This document shows positions 39,014 through 48,658 of a stretch of DNA of 64,000 nt, in pieces. This DNA comes from Chitinophagaceae bacterium. Its GTDB lineage: Bacteria; Bacteroidota; Bacteroidia; Chitinophagales; UBA10324. The number at the start of each line of letters is the position of its first letter. The first letter of the stretch is position 1. The notes beneath the pieces were generated by a model that had not been told where the DNA came from, ran no database searches, and saw only the letters and a list, made by a program, of their open reading frames with translations. Both the position numbers and the translations under genes were made by a program. The stretch spans positions 186,001-250,000 of the forward strand of contig JADJAG010000008.1 in assembly GCA_016704325.1 (NCBI GenBank), written 5' to 3'.

Positions 39014-40417
39014 ATGAAAACAAGAAAAGAACATGACTTCCTGGGTGAATTAGATATTCCCGATGAAGTATACTATGGTGTGCAAACTTTTCGCGCGCTC
39101 GATAACTTTCACATAACCGGTGTGCCACTAAGCCGCGAACCATTCTTTATCAAAGGACTTGGTTATGTAAAAAAAGCCGCTGCACTGGCTAACCGTGATT
39201 GCAAAGTGTTAGACGCGAATATTGCGGAACATATAAGTCTTGCCAGCGATCGCGTGATTGCCGGTGAATTTGATACACATTTTCCAAGCGATCTGATACA
39301 AGGAGGCGCCGGCACCTCTGTAAATATGAATGCCAATGAAGTGATTGCCAATGTAGCGCTGGAAATGATGGGGAAAAAGAAAGGTGACTATACTTTTTGC
39401 CATCCCAACAACCATGTGAATTGTTCACAATCCACCAATGATGCCTATCCAACTGCTTTCAGAATTGCACTCATATTAAAATTGGGTGACTATGAACGTT
39501 GTATCAAAGAGCTGGCTGACAGTTTTGAAACTAAGGCCGGTGAGTTTAACAATGTGTTGAAGATGGGGCGCACCCAATTACAGGATGCCGTGCCCATGAG
39601 CCTGGGCGATGAGTTTCGCGCTTTTGCTAATACCCTTCGCGCTGAGCTGGCGCGGATCGAAGAAAGCAAAAAATTGATCTCTGAAATAAATATGGGTGCC
39701 ACCGCTATTGGTACCGGCGTAAATGCACCTTCAGGATATGCTGAACTGGTAACAAAATATCTTTGCAACCTAACGGGAATAGAACTTACGCTTGCCCCTG
39801 ATCTTATTGAAGCTACAGTAGATACCGGTGCTTATGTTCAACTATCCGGAGTATTAAAAAGAACGGCCGTTAAAATTTCAAAGATTTGCAATGACCTTCG
39901 CTTGCTTGCTTCCGGCCCTCGAACAGGTTTTGGTGAAATCAATTTGCCTCCCATGCAACCAGGCTCTTCCATAATGCCCGGTAAAGTGAATCCTGTAATT
40001 CCCGAAGTAGTGAATCAAACAGCTTTTTATGTGATTGGCGCTGATCTTACGGTAACGATGGCTGCAGAAGCAGGACAACTGCAATTGAATGTAATGGAAC
40101 CGGTAATTGCCTTTTCCCTTTTCACTTCTATCACTTTCATGACGCGCGCCTGCGATACCCTGCGCCTCAAATGCGTAAACGGCATTACTGCTAATCCAGA
40201 ACATACCAAACAAATGGTGATGAACAGTATAGGTATCGTTACACAATTGAATCCGATTCTCGGGTATGAAGTAAGTGCTTCTGTAGCAGGCGAAGCACTG
40301 AAGACCGGAAAATCTGTTCATGAAATTGTAGTGAAAGAACGGAAGTTGATTACACAGGAAAAATGGGATGAGATCTACACATTTGAAAATCTCGTTAGGC
40401 CGAAGTTCATCCAATAA
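39014..40417 (+). CDS. aspA: Aspartate ammonia-lyase (aspartase)
   Basis: A 467-residue cytosolic enzyme of the aspartase/fumarase superfamily, matching the usual length of about 470. It catalyses L-aspartate to fumarate plus ammonia. The signature loop GSSIMPGKVNPVIPE carries the catalytic Ser. GTSVNMNANEVIANVA, NHVNCSQSTNDAYPTAFR and TGTGVNAPSGY are the other conserved blocks. The QSTNDAYP wording and the start KTRKEHDFLGELDIPDEVYYGVQT favour aspartase over class II fumarase. The Dcu transporter and a porin follow on the same strand, consistent with aspartate uptake, deamination and exchange for fumarate or succinate. Confidence 0.95.
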   Translation: MKTRKEHDFLGELDIPDEVYYGVQTFRALDNFHITGVPLSREPFFIKGLGYVKKAAALANRDCKVLDANIAEHISLASDRVIAGEFDTHFPSDLIQGGAGTSVNMNANEVIANVALEMMGKKKGDYTFCHPNNHVNCSQSTNDAYPTAFRIALILKLGDYERCIKELADSFETKAGEFNNVLKMGRTQLQDAVPMSLGDEFRAFANTLRAELARIEESKKLISEINMGATAIGTGVNAPSGYAELVTKYLCNLTGIELTLAPDLIEATVDTGAYVQLSGVLKRTAVKISKICNDLRLLASGPRTGFGEINLPPMQPGSSIMPGKVNPVIPEVVNQTAFYVIGADLTVTMAAEAGQLQLNVMEPVIAFSLFTSITFMTRACDTLRLKCVNGITANPEHTKQMVMNSIGIVTQLNPILGYEVSASVAGEALKTGKSVHEIVVKERKLITQEKWDEIYTFENLVRPKFIQ

Positions 40418-40550
40418 TTTTTCCTGTCAAAGATCAACCTGTGTTATTTCCTCCTGGTATTAATGCGATCGCTCATCAGGTTACTTAAACCGGCAATGGC
40501 GGAAGAATCAGCACAACAATAAAATTAGTCATGCTAATAAATTTAAAAAG

Positions 40551-41900
40551 ATGATCTGGCTACAACTGTTCATTCTGCTCGCGATGATTCTCATCGGCTC
40601 TCAGCAAAAAGGCATTGCATTGGGCCTCTGGGGAATTGTGGGAGTATTCATCTTTGTAACCTTCTTCGGAATGCGTCCAGCGGATCCTCCCGGAGATATC
40701 ATGCTTATCATACTCTGCGTGGTAACGCTGTCGGCTACATTGGAAGCCGCCGGCGGTTTAAATTACCTGGTTAGTATTGCGGAAAAAATAATCAGGCGCA
40801 ATCCGAAACGCATCACCATCATTGCTCCTATTGTATCATTTGTGTTATGCCTCTTTGCCGGCACCTCCCATGTTATTTACTCGTTGTTACCAATCATTGC
40901 TGATGTTTCGGCAAAGAACAGGATCAGGCCGGAACGGCCGTTAAGCGCATCCGTAATTGCCTGCCATGCCGCTCTTACCGGAAGCCCAATGGCAGCCTGC
41001 ACTGCGGCCCTTGCTGCTATTCTCGCTTATCCCGGCGCCGCTGCAGATATCATGATGGTTTGCATTCCATCCTGCTTTATCGGTTCTGTAGCCGCTGCTT
41101 TAGTGATGATGCGTTGGGGCAAAGATCTGGATGCTGACCAGGAATTCCTGGAGAAAATGAAAGATCCTGAGTTTGCCGCTGCCATTGATGAACTCTCTCA
41201 TCCAGCTACGCCTGATGCTGCTGCAACAAAAAATGCAAAACGTGCCGTGATTATTTTTGCTGCAACCATACTCCTGATTGTTTTAAGCGGAACCTTCCCT
41301 CAGATTATTCCAAGCACTGCAGAAGGCGATCCCGGCTTTCATGTAAATGCCGATGGCACCCTGAAGATGGTGACCGTAATAGAAACTATTGCCCTCACTG
41401 CAGCGGCATTCATGATGCTGCTTACCAAAACTTCTCCTGCAAAAATTGTGAAAGCCAGCTTATTCAGCTCCATGGGAAGTGCGCTGATCTCAGTTTTTGG
41501 TGTCGTTTGGATGGCTGCAACCTTTATGAATGCGAATAAACAAACCATCTCCGATTCGCTGGGAGTGATCACAGCACAATATCCCTGGACATTTGCGATC
41601 GCGATATTTGTGATGGGTGTTTTAATGTTTAGCCAGGGAGCGACCACCAAGGCCATGATGCCACTGGGATTAGCACTCGGACTTCCTGCTGCTTCCCTAA
41701 TTGCCATGTTTCCCGCAGTGAACAGCTTTTTCCTGATACCGGGTTATCCAACACTGCTTGCAGCCATCAATATGGATAAAACCGGAACCACCAAGGTTGG
41801 TAAGTTTGTCATCAACCATAGTTTTGTAGTGCCCGGCATTGTTGCGACTATTGTTTCGATCCTCACCGGATTTTTAATTGCAAACTTTGTAGTTAATTAA
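40551..41900 (+). CDS. Anaerobic C4-dicarboxylate transporter, Dcu family
   Basis: A 449-residue inner-membrane antiporter with 10-12 hydrophobic helices. Conserved DcuA/DcuB segments are visible: KGIALGLWGIVGVF, LSATLEAAGGLNYLVSIAEKIIRRNPK, CLFAGTSHVIYSLLPII, NRIRPERPLSASVI, GKDLDADQEFL and GKFVINHSFVVPGI. Family members exchange aspartate, fumarate, malate and succinate during anaerobic growth. The choice between DcuA and DcuB is not made here. It lies 133 bp after aspA and 53 bp before the porin gene, so the three probably work together. Confidence 0.93.
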   Translation: MIWLQLFILLAMILIGSQQKGIALGLWGIVGVFIFVTFFGMRPADPPGDIMLIILCVVTLSATLEAAGGLNYLVSIAEKIIRRNPKRITIIAPIVSFVLCLFAGTSHVIYSLLPIIADVSAKNRIRPERPLSASVIACHAALTGSPMAACTAALAAILAYPGAAADIMMVCIPSCFIGSVAAALVMMRWGKDLDADQEFLEKMKDPEFAAAIDELSHPATPDAAATKNAKRAVIIFAATILLIVLSGTFPQIIPSTAEGDPGFHVNADGTLKMVTVIETIALTAAAFMMLLTKTSPAKIVKASLFSSMGSALISVFGVVWMAATFMNANKQTISDSLGVITAQYPWTFAIAIFVMGVLMFSQGATTKAMMPLGLALGLPAASLIAMFPAVNSFFLIPGYPTLLAAINMDKTGTTKVGKFVINHSFVVPGIVATIVSILTGFLIANFVVN

Positions 41901-41953
41901 AAATACATTCACCCATTTCAAGATTCATTACCTATTTACTTTCAAAATTTTTT

Positions 41954-43048
41954 ATGAAAAAATACACACTGCTGCTTATCATTCTTTTCTCGGCTAATCA
42001 TTTGATTGCTCAAGAAACCGTCGTACTCGATTCAATTAACTTCTATGGGAGCTTACGGGCTCATGTCGCTATTTATGATGAACAAGTAGAAGTACAGAAT
42101 AACTCATCGCGTATTGGTTTTTACCTCAACCGGCGCATGGTAAACGGAGTTGCCGGCTTTGGCAAACTGGAACTCGGTACCAACCTCGTCCAAAACAATA
42201 ATACTTTTAATTCAGATGCTGCCACTTTTCCTGACGAATCATTTTATAATGAAACACAACCTGCCTTTACTACCAGGCTTGGTTACATAGGTCTGCAATC
42301 AAAGTATGGCTCCATAGCAATAGGTAAACAATGGGGTGTATACTATGATGTAACTGCATGGACGGATCTCTTTTGGATATACGGTGGAAAAGCCTCCGGA
42401 ACCTATAATACAAATACCGACGGAGGTACAGAAGGAACAGGCAGGGCTGAAAATGCCGTGATCTACCGCTATAGTGCGGAAAGATTTTCTTTAGGTCTTC
42501 AGGCGCAATTTATCGGTGAAAAGCAGAACTATGCTGCAAGTGCAGTTGCAAATGTAACTGATCAGATCTCTGTCGGCGCTGCATTTAATACCTATGCGCC
42601 AACACAGGATATTCTTGACCTGGTAGGTGGTTCAAAAACCCATGCGAACTCTTTTGTGGTTGGATTCAGGTACAAGACAGACAAACTTAACCTGGCAGCT
42701 AATTATGATTTCAATCAGTCTGAGTCACAATTCCCGGGTGATACGGTTGTTGCTTTCCCTGCCAATGGTGTAGAATTATATGCCAACTATTTCCTGCTGC
42801 CAAAATTGAGTGTAGTCGGTGGTTTCAATTACCTGAAACCAACTTCCACGCCTGAAATCATCGACCCGGATTTTAATCTATTGCTAATCATGATTGGCGC
42901 TGCATATTATTTCGTACCTGATTTTCTCGCATATACAGAATACAAGATAGATTTGGGAACGGATACAGGTGGCAATAAACCGGCAAATGTTTTTGCCATA
43001 GGATTCCGGTACAATTTTGATTTCGGAAAGTCGAAGGTGAAGATATAG
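41954..43048 (+). CDS. Outer-membrane porin (Gram-negative porin-like)
   Basis: A 364-residue beta-barrel protein. The signal peptide MKKYTLLLIILFSANHLIAQ is followed by alternating amphipathic strands (INFYGSLRAHVAIYDE, SRIGFYLNRRMVNGVAGFGKLELG, RLGYIGLQSKYGSIAIGKQWGVYYD). It ends with strands finishing in aromatic residues (KPANVFAIGFRYNFDFGKS). The RLGYIGL...GSIAIGKQ wording is typical of trimeric porins. As third gene behind aspA and dcu it is likely the outer-membrane entry for aspartate or other C4 acids (inference). It converges on the TRIC-like gene. Confidence 0.86.
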   Translation: MKKYTLLLIILFSANHLIAQETVVLDSINFYGSLRAHVAIYDEQVEVQNNSSRIGFYLNRRMVNGVAGFGKLELGTNLVQNNNTFNSDAATFPDESFYNETQPAFTTRLGYIGLQSKYGSIAIGKQWGVYYDVTAWTDLFWIYGGKASGTYNTNTDGGTEGTGRAENAVIYRYSAERFSLGLQAQFIGEKQNYAASAVANVTDQISVGAAFNTYAPTQDILDLVGGSKTHANSFVVGFRYKTDKLNLAANYDFNQSESQFPGDTVVAFPANGVELYANYFLLPKLSVVGGFNYLKPTSTPEIIDPDFNLLLIMIGAAYYFVPDFLAYTEYKIDLGTDTGGNKPANVFAIGFRYNFDFGKSKVKI

Positions 43049-43072
43049 GCTTACACCGGAATCCAAAAACAA

Positions 43073-43708
43073 TCATGATTGTTTCTCACTGGCTATCAGC
43101 CAGCGCGGCAAAGATAAGTCAAGCCGGATAGCAGCAACGCGAAAGATGAATACAAAGCCTACAATCCCCAGTTGAAGTGGAGTAGAATCCGGAATAAATT
43201 TCAACAACAGTACATACAGCAAAGCACCCAGCAGTATTGGTGTAGCATATAATTCCCGCGAAAGAAGCAGGTTGGTTCTGCCTGTTAATACATCACGGAT
43301 CAATCCGCCACCAATTGCTGTTAGTACACCTGCTGAGACGGCAATCTCCCATGAAAATCCGGCTCCAAAGACTTTTTTCATTACGCTCATTAACAACAAG
43401 GCATTGCCTAATGCGTCAAGATAAAGTAACAGCGACAGTCTTCTCTTCAATCCGGAACGAAAAAAGAAAGTGATGATGGAAGCTGCTACTGCCGCAACAA
43501 GCATAGACGGATCATACACCCAAAAAACAGGCAGGTTCAGGATGACGTCTCTTGCTGTTCCACCGCCAACAGCGGTTACCACACCCAGTATGATTACAGC
43601 AATGATGTCCATTTCCTTCCTGGATTGAATGGCTGCCAATGCCCCTGTGATGGCAAACACCACAATAGCTGCGATATTAAGATAGTATGGTAGCGTTTGC
43701 TGGAGCAA
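43073..43708 (-). CDS. TRIC/UPF0126 family membrane channel protein
   Basis: A 211-residue protein with about seven membrane helices arranged as an internal duplication. The hallmark GALAAIQSRKEMDIIAVIILGVVTAVGGGTARDVIL in the first half is mirrored by GVLTAIGGGLIRDVLTGR in the second. This is the UPF0126 (YicG/YadS) family, prokaryotic homologues of trimeric intracellular cation channels, which conduct K+ and other monovalent cations. It is transcribed opposite to the porin gene, with only 24 bp between the stops. Confidence 0.93.
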   Translation of the reverse strand: MLQQTLPYYLNIAAIVVFAITGALAAIQSRKEMDIIAVIILGVVTAVGGGTARDVILNLPVFWVYDPSMLVAAVAASIITFFFRSGLKRRLSLLLYLDALGNALLLMSVMKKVFGAGFSWEIAVSAGVLTAIGGGLIRDVLTGRTNLLLSRELYATPILLGALLYVLLLKFIPDSTPLQLGIVGFVFIFRVAAIRLDLSLPRWLIASEKQS

Positions 43709-43829
43709 GTAATATTTATTTTATGGTTAAACCAGGAGAATCAGGTATCCGGCATTCTGAATTTTCGATATTCAGTATTAACTGCATCCGTAACACGTCA
43801 AGATTTTAATCACGATTCCTCGAAGCGCA

Positions 43830-44526
43830 TTACTCTTCAGCTACTTCCGCCTGCGTTGCAGAACCTTTGACCAGGTTTTTACTGATGTAGGCAACCGCTT
43901 CAACAGGATCATCTGTTACCATCATCAGATCCAGGTCATCCATTGAAATAGTTTTCATTTCAATCATGGTCTCCCTGATAAATGTACCGAGATGCTTCCA
44001 GTATTCCTTGCCCAGACAAACTACCGGGCGCGGAGGAAGTTTATGGGTTTGAATGAGAGTAAGCACTTCAAAATTTCATCCATCGTACCAAATCCACCGG
44101 GCATCAAAACATATGCAACAGAATTTTTCTCAGGATGACTTTCCTCGTGAAGAAAAATTCAAAAGATACCATCCTGTCTACATACAGATTCGGTGCCTGC
44201 TCAAATGGTAGAATAATATTGCAGCCTAGTGAAAGTCCGCCGCCTTCTTTCGCACCACGATTCGCCGCTTCCATTACTCCGGGGCCTCCTCCTGTCATCA
44301 CTGTAAATTTATGCTTCGCCAACTCCTTGCCCATGGCGCGTGCCAATTCATAATACTTATCGCCTTCGCGGAAACGTGCAGAACCATAAACGGTTACACA
44401 ATTTTTAATGGCTGAAAAGGCACTTACCCCCTGCCAGAGATCTGCCTGCGCTTTATGCGTATCCCGGATTTCATCTGCAATGGTTCTTTCAGGATTCAGA
44501 AAGTCCTGGTTGTTGCTCAATTTCAT
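43830..44526 (-). pseudogene. LOG family protein (TIGR00730-type), two frameshifts
   Basis: Read with two repairs this is one LOG-type Rossmann protein of about 230 residues from the ATG at 44526. Conserved parts are VTVYGSARF, the nucleotide loop TGGGPGVMEAANRGAKEGGG, then after the first shift VLMPGGFGTMDE and after the second VLTLIQTHKL. The breaks are a missing T within the T5 of the coding strand equivalent at 44124-44128, and a missing base at the A4 at 44070-44073. The PGGFGT(x)DE motif of LOG phosphoribohydrolases (cytokinin-riboside-phosphate hydrolysis, or nucleotide salvage) is intact once repaired. An upstream in-frame ATG at 44586 is less likely. Confidence 0.82.
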
Positions 44527-44793
44527 ATTTATCAGGTTATGATGATGAATAATGATGGCGAAGATAATCTTAGTTATCATGCACAATAATGATTTCGGTT
44601 GAAAAGGAAATTAAGGCAGTATAAATATATAGCAGTTATTCCGGTACGAAACAACTCCTATGTAGTTTCAAGGATGCATGCTCCATTCTTTGAGAAAAAA
44701 CACATAGACATCAATGCAACAAGTCGCATTTTTAATTGGGAGCTTTAAGGAATTAACCTTCACGGCAGTCAATACAAGCTAATACTATATATC

Positions 44794-45039
44794 TGGGTGT
44801 ACGACAAACTGGATATAGATTATTGGGTGTTGAAATTGAGTATTGAGTATTTGGGTATTAAGTAAAAAATTATTTGAGAAAGTGAGTAAAGTAGTGATTA
44901 CAGAATAGCACGTGATCGGCTTCGCCGCAACAATTTAACAATTTAGCCATTTAGCCATTTAGCCATTTAGCCATTTAACAATTTAACCATTCAACCCACC
45001 AACCATTGCTATACAAGATGAACGAATTGTCGTATACCC
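44794..45039 (+). mobile_element. MITE-like element, copy B
   Basis: Non-coding, about 246 bp. The left end TGGGTGTACGACAA and right end TTGTCGTATACCC(A) are inverted repeats with one mismatch. It is flanked by ATATC on both sides (44789-44793 and 45040-45044), or TATC if the end includes the terminal A, consistent with a short target duplication. The interior matches copy A: (TTGAGTA)n heptamers, TAGTGATTACAGAATAG, GGCTTCGCCGC, (ATTTAGCC)n octamers and ACCCACCAACCATTGC. It ends 75 bp before the start codon of the beta-CASP gene. No coding capacity. Confidence 0.78.
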
Positions 45040-45076
45040 ATATCCCATCTATCAGACATTAAGCAATCGATTTTAC

Positions 45077-45084
45077 TACCTTTA
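45077..45084 (+). promoter_or_regulatory. Putative -7 promoter box for beta-CASP gene
   Basis: TACCTTTA fits TAnnTTTG with one mismatch, 30 bp upstream of the ATG at 45115 and 38 bp beyond the right terminus of the MITE-like element. Assigned by eye. Confidence 0.4.
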
Positions 45085-45114
45085 TCATACTTATAAAACC
45101 AACTGGCAATTTAT

Positions 45115-46513
45115 ATGAGAATTCGTGTAATCGGGGCAGCCGGCGGCGAAGTAACAGGATCGGCTTATCTCATTCAAACAGATGATGCAAATATCCTGGT
45201 TGATGCAGGCATGTTCCAGGGAGGAAAAAACTTCTGAAGCAAAAATCAACTCCCAAAAAGGAGCACGGGTTACGGAAATAGATGCCGTATTGCTCACACA
45301 CGGACACCTGGATCATACCGGCCGACTACCATTATTAATCAAATTCGGATACAACAATCCGGTATATGCAACACAACCGACGCTTGACCTGGCAAAAATT
45401 ATTTTGATGGATTCAGCCCGGCTCCAATCGGCAGATGCAATGAGAAAGAACCGGAAGAAATTCAGGAAAGAGGGCGACCCGGTAGCTACGCCTCTTTATA
45501 ACACAGAGCATGTTGAATACATAGATGAACTGGCCAGGCCTGTTGATTTTCACCGACCGATTGAAGTAGCAAAGGGAATTATTGCTACCTGGATTGAAGC
45601 CGGGCATATGTTGGGTTCAGGAAGCATTGAGTTGAAGATCACTGAAAAAGGCATTAACAAGACCATCGTTTTCTCAGGCGATCTTGGACCGCTTTCACTA
45701 CCGGTGCTGCGTCCCTATGAACAATTCCGGAATGCCGACCTCGTATTTATGGAATCTACCTACGGTAACCGTGATCATAAATCTTTAAAAGGAACACTGG
45801 AAGAATTTGAAGCAGTAGCCATAGATGTAGCGGAACATGGAGGGAAAATTCTCATTCCCACCTTTGCTATCGGGAGGGCACAACAACTTATCTATCATCT
45901 TGCAGAAATGTTTCACAAGCAAATGGTGAAGCCCTTTCCAATTTATGTTGATAGTCCCATGGCTATAGAAGCCGTGAAAGTTTACAGGAAGCATCTTGAT
46001 TTACTGGATAATGAATTCCAGGAACTGAAAACGGCGGGGGCTTTCCCGGTTGATGAACGCTATTTTATTGCTACGCCTTCCGCTAAAGAATCGCAGGTAC
46101 TCAATGAAATAAAGGGGCCGATGATGATTCTGGCAGGTGCCGGTATGTGCAATGGCGGACGAATCCTCCATCATTTTGCACATAACATCAGCGACCCAAA
46201 TACGTATGTACTGATCGTTGGCTATCAATCATACGGTTCTATTGGCAGAAAACTGGTTGATGGCGCTGATACGATAAGAATATTCGGCAAAGAATACAAA
46301 GTGAATGCGAAAGTCAGGACACTCAATGGATTCAGCGCCCATGCCGGACAGTCAGACTTAATCAACTGGTTCTCGTCCCTGGCCGCCTCCAATCCAAAGG
46401 TAGTAATCACCCATGGGGAAGAGGAGCAACGCAAAACCCTTGGGGACTTGCTGAAGAAAAAATTCGGTGTCAAACCGGTATTGCCGAAATTGAATGAAAT
46501 CGTGGAACTTTAG
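45115..46513 (+). pseudogene. MBL-fold/beta-CASP RNA exonuclease, one frameshift
   Basis: From the ATG at 45115 the protein starts MRIRVIGAAGGEVTGSAYLIQT and runs to MFQGG, where a run of six A (45225-45230) shifts frame. With one A removed it continues KTSEAKINSQKG into the long open frame. The repaired product is about 466 residues. The metallo-beta-lactamase core has LLTHGHLDHTGRLP (HxHxDH) and WIEAGHMLGSG, the FSGDLG Asp, and the beta-CASP part has MESTYGNRDHK, IPTFAIGRAQQL, a GYQSYGSIGRKL loop and the late FSAHAGQ and VITHGEEEQ. These enzymes (CPSF-73/YSH1-like) degrade or process RNA. An ion-channel gene follows after 7 bp. Confidence 0.85.
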
Positions 46514-46520
46514 TTGCGTT

Positions 46521-47186
46521 ATGATGAAAACATTTTTCTTTCGTTATTTTAATGGTGCTAATATACAGGTAGCAATGCTTGTCTGCATTGTTTTCATTAT
46601 ACCCATGCTTGATTTCGGATACCAGCCAATTGCATACAAGATTTCCTTTACCATGCTGATGCTGATTTCAGCCTTTTTGCTACAGGTAAAGCGAAAAATG
46701 ATGCTTACTTTGATCGTGATAGCACTCATTATACTCGAATGGCTGGCGACAGAGTTCAGCAAGCCTTTTATCCTGCAATTGTCTCAGACAACAAAAGGAA
46801 TCTACTTTATTTTTATCGTGTTCAGTTTAATCCGGCAAACGGCTATGGCAGCGCGTGTAACAGAAAGAGTGATTGCCGATGCAATAAGTGGTTACCTCCT
46901 GCTTGGAATGGTTTTCAGCATCGGTACAGTTATGATTGCTCACCAGTATCCGGGGGCATTTAGTTTTACGCTGGATAGTAATGTGCACTATCTTAATACG
47001 ATGAATGACTATATCTATTTTGCTTTCACCACCTTTACCACAACCGGTTATGGCGATATGCTTCCGCTGCATCCTGTCGCCAAATCCTTTTCCATTTTTA
47101 CCGCAGCATCAGGCCAGCTTTATTTTGCCACTATTATTTCACTGCTGGTCGGAAAGTATGCAAGCGCCGCCAGTAGGAAAGACTGA
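46521..47186 (+). CDS. Two-pore-loop-type ion channel family protein (K+ channel-like)
   Basis: About 221 residues from the ATG at 46521; an in-frame ATG at 46494 would overlap the preceding gene. It has about six hydrophobic segments (MLVCIVFIIPMLDF, MLMLISAFLLQV, MLTLIVIALIILEWL, IYFIFIVFSLI, AISGYLLLGMVFSIGTVMIA and FATIISLLVGKYA). The pore helix and selectivity filter are FAFTTFTTTGYGDMLP, the TxGYGD signature of potassium-selective channels. The segment before the filter (YIYFAFTTF) is standard. It probably forms a unit with the RNA exonuclease gene. Gating is unknown. Confidence 0.88.
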   Translation: MMKTFFFRYFNGANIQVAMLVCIVFIIPMLDFGYQPIAYKISFTMLMLISAFLLQVKRKMMLTLIVIALIILEWLATEFSKPFILQLSQTTKGIYFIFIVFSLIRQTAMAARVTERVIADAISGYLLLGMVFSIGTVMIAHQYPGAFSFTLDSNVHYLNTMNDYIYFAFTTFTTTGYGDMLPLHPVAKSFSIFTAASGQLYFATIISLLVGKYASAASRKD

Positions 47187-47241
47187 TATTTTAAATTTTA
47201 TGCTAAGTTCAATAAATACCGAAATAATAAATGAGCACGTA

Positions 47242-48443
47242 TCAAAACCCAAACCGATACTGCAATCCGGCTAGCACCTGTGTGCGTGAACCAAGAAATC
47301 CAACTTCACCACGCACCATAAAATGCTGATTGATCTGAAACTGCGAGCCGATCAGGAAATTCCACATCTGCTTTTGTTTCTTATCAAGCGAATACTGCAC
47401 CGTTGACTCATTAATTGTGTTCACCGCCTGGTCTGCCGCAACCAACAAGTTACCTGCCTTTTCCAGTGCACTGTTGGCGGTTTCATATTTGGCAACATTA
47501 ACAGGATTCTTCTGCTCCAGTTCTGTAAGGCCGTTCCACCACGAATCGATAGACATCTGCGATTCATCCACCTTTGCCATTCCATTATCAATTTTTGACT
47601 GGGCATCCTCAAAAGTAAACAGCTCGTTCAGGTTTAATGAGCCCGTAGTACCGGAATTAAGTTTTAGCCTGAATGCACCGGTCCAAACAGCAATATTCAT
47701 ATCTTTCTTTAATGTAAAGTTCTTTCCAAACCTCGGATCAAAGACAAAGGCAAAGGCAGGTTTTTCCAGTTCATCAACATCAGACCAGGTAAAGTTCATA
47801 TCAAAGGCGAGAAAAAACCACCCACGCCCATCGTAGGCGTAATACCTATGCCCATGGTTGTTGCATCAAACTCCGCCTTGGTGCTAAACGTTGTAATTTC
47901 TGACCAGGTACTGTCATTCGTTGGGATCCAGATACCGGCATCTATTGCAGTGGATATATTTGACTTAGCTAAAATGGCATAAACATTCAGGAATGGAAAC
48001 AACCAAAAGTCGGGCCTGATGTTTAAACCGCTTGCCGTTGATTCTGCATTGTCAAAGCGAACGATCTCATCGATGTTATACAATGCACTGTTATTAAAAC
48101 CTACCTGCAGATTATTGATAATCAGGTCTGACTGCTGTGCCAGATAATTAACACTCAATCCTGCAGGCATCTGTAACTTATAACCCTTTTCAGTAGCTTT
48201 CTGTCCCCAGATTGGCAAGATGTATGGATACTCCGCTTGTTTCAAACTGTCAATGTACGTTTGGTTCTTCTCTCCAATGACTTTATTGGTAGTAACCTGA
48301 GCATAGGAAGCCGGTTTGCAACATAACAAAATCAAGAGCGCAACAAGCCACTGCAATCTGATAGTTCCGTTAATCCGGCCTGCAATACTTAGTGCACAAC
48401 CATTGAGATAGTTTGCAGTTGGCATAAAGAAAAATTTGTTCAT
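47242..48443 (-). pseudogene. Outer-membrane beta-barrel protein, one frameshift
   Basis: Two minus-strand frames overlap by 4 bp and make one protein of about 400 residues when a base is added to the A6 run at 47812-47817 (coding T6 to T7), giving GVGGFFLAFDMNFTWSDVD across the join. The start used (48443, MNKFFFMPTANYL) precedes a hydrophobic signal (WLVALLILLCCKPASYAQ). The body has amphipathic strands (MPAGLSVNYLAQQSDLII, DMNIAVWTGAFRLKL) and ends in strands with a terminal Phe (MVRGEVGFLGSRTQVLAGLQYRFGF), typical of an outer-membrane barrel. Helical stretches in the middle are unusual. Ligand unknown. Confidence 0.78.
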
Positions 48444-48658
48444 AAAACAAATATTAAAAGTTGAAATCAATTTGCCGGTAAAACTACCTATCAGAAAGCA
48501 CAAAGTCAAAAGGACGCTTAAACAAATTATAGTGAATCGTCACTTATCAACACTTTAATTCTCCTGCATAAAATGTCTATTTTTCGCCATCGAAAACTAA
48601 TTGCGTGCGCTGAATCATGCATTTAGCAGCATTGTTAAATTTTCCGGAAAAGCCACAG

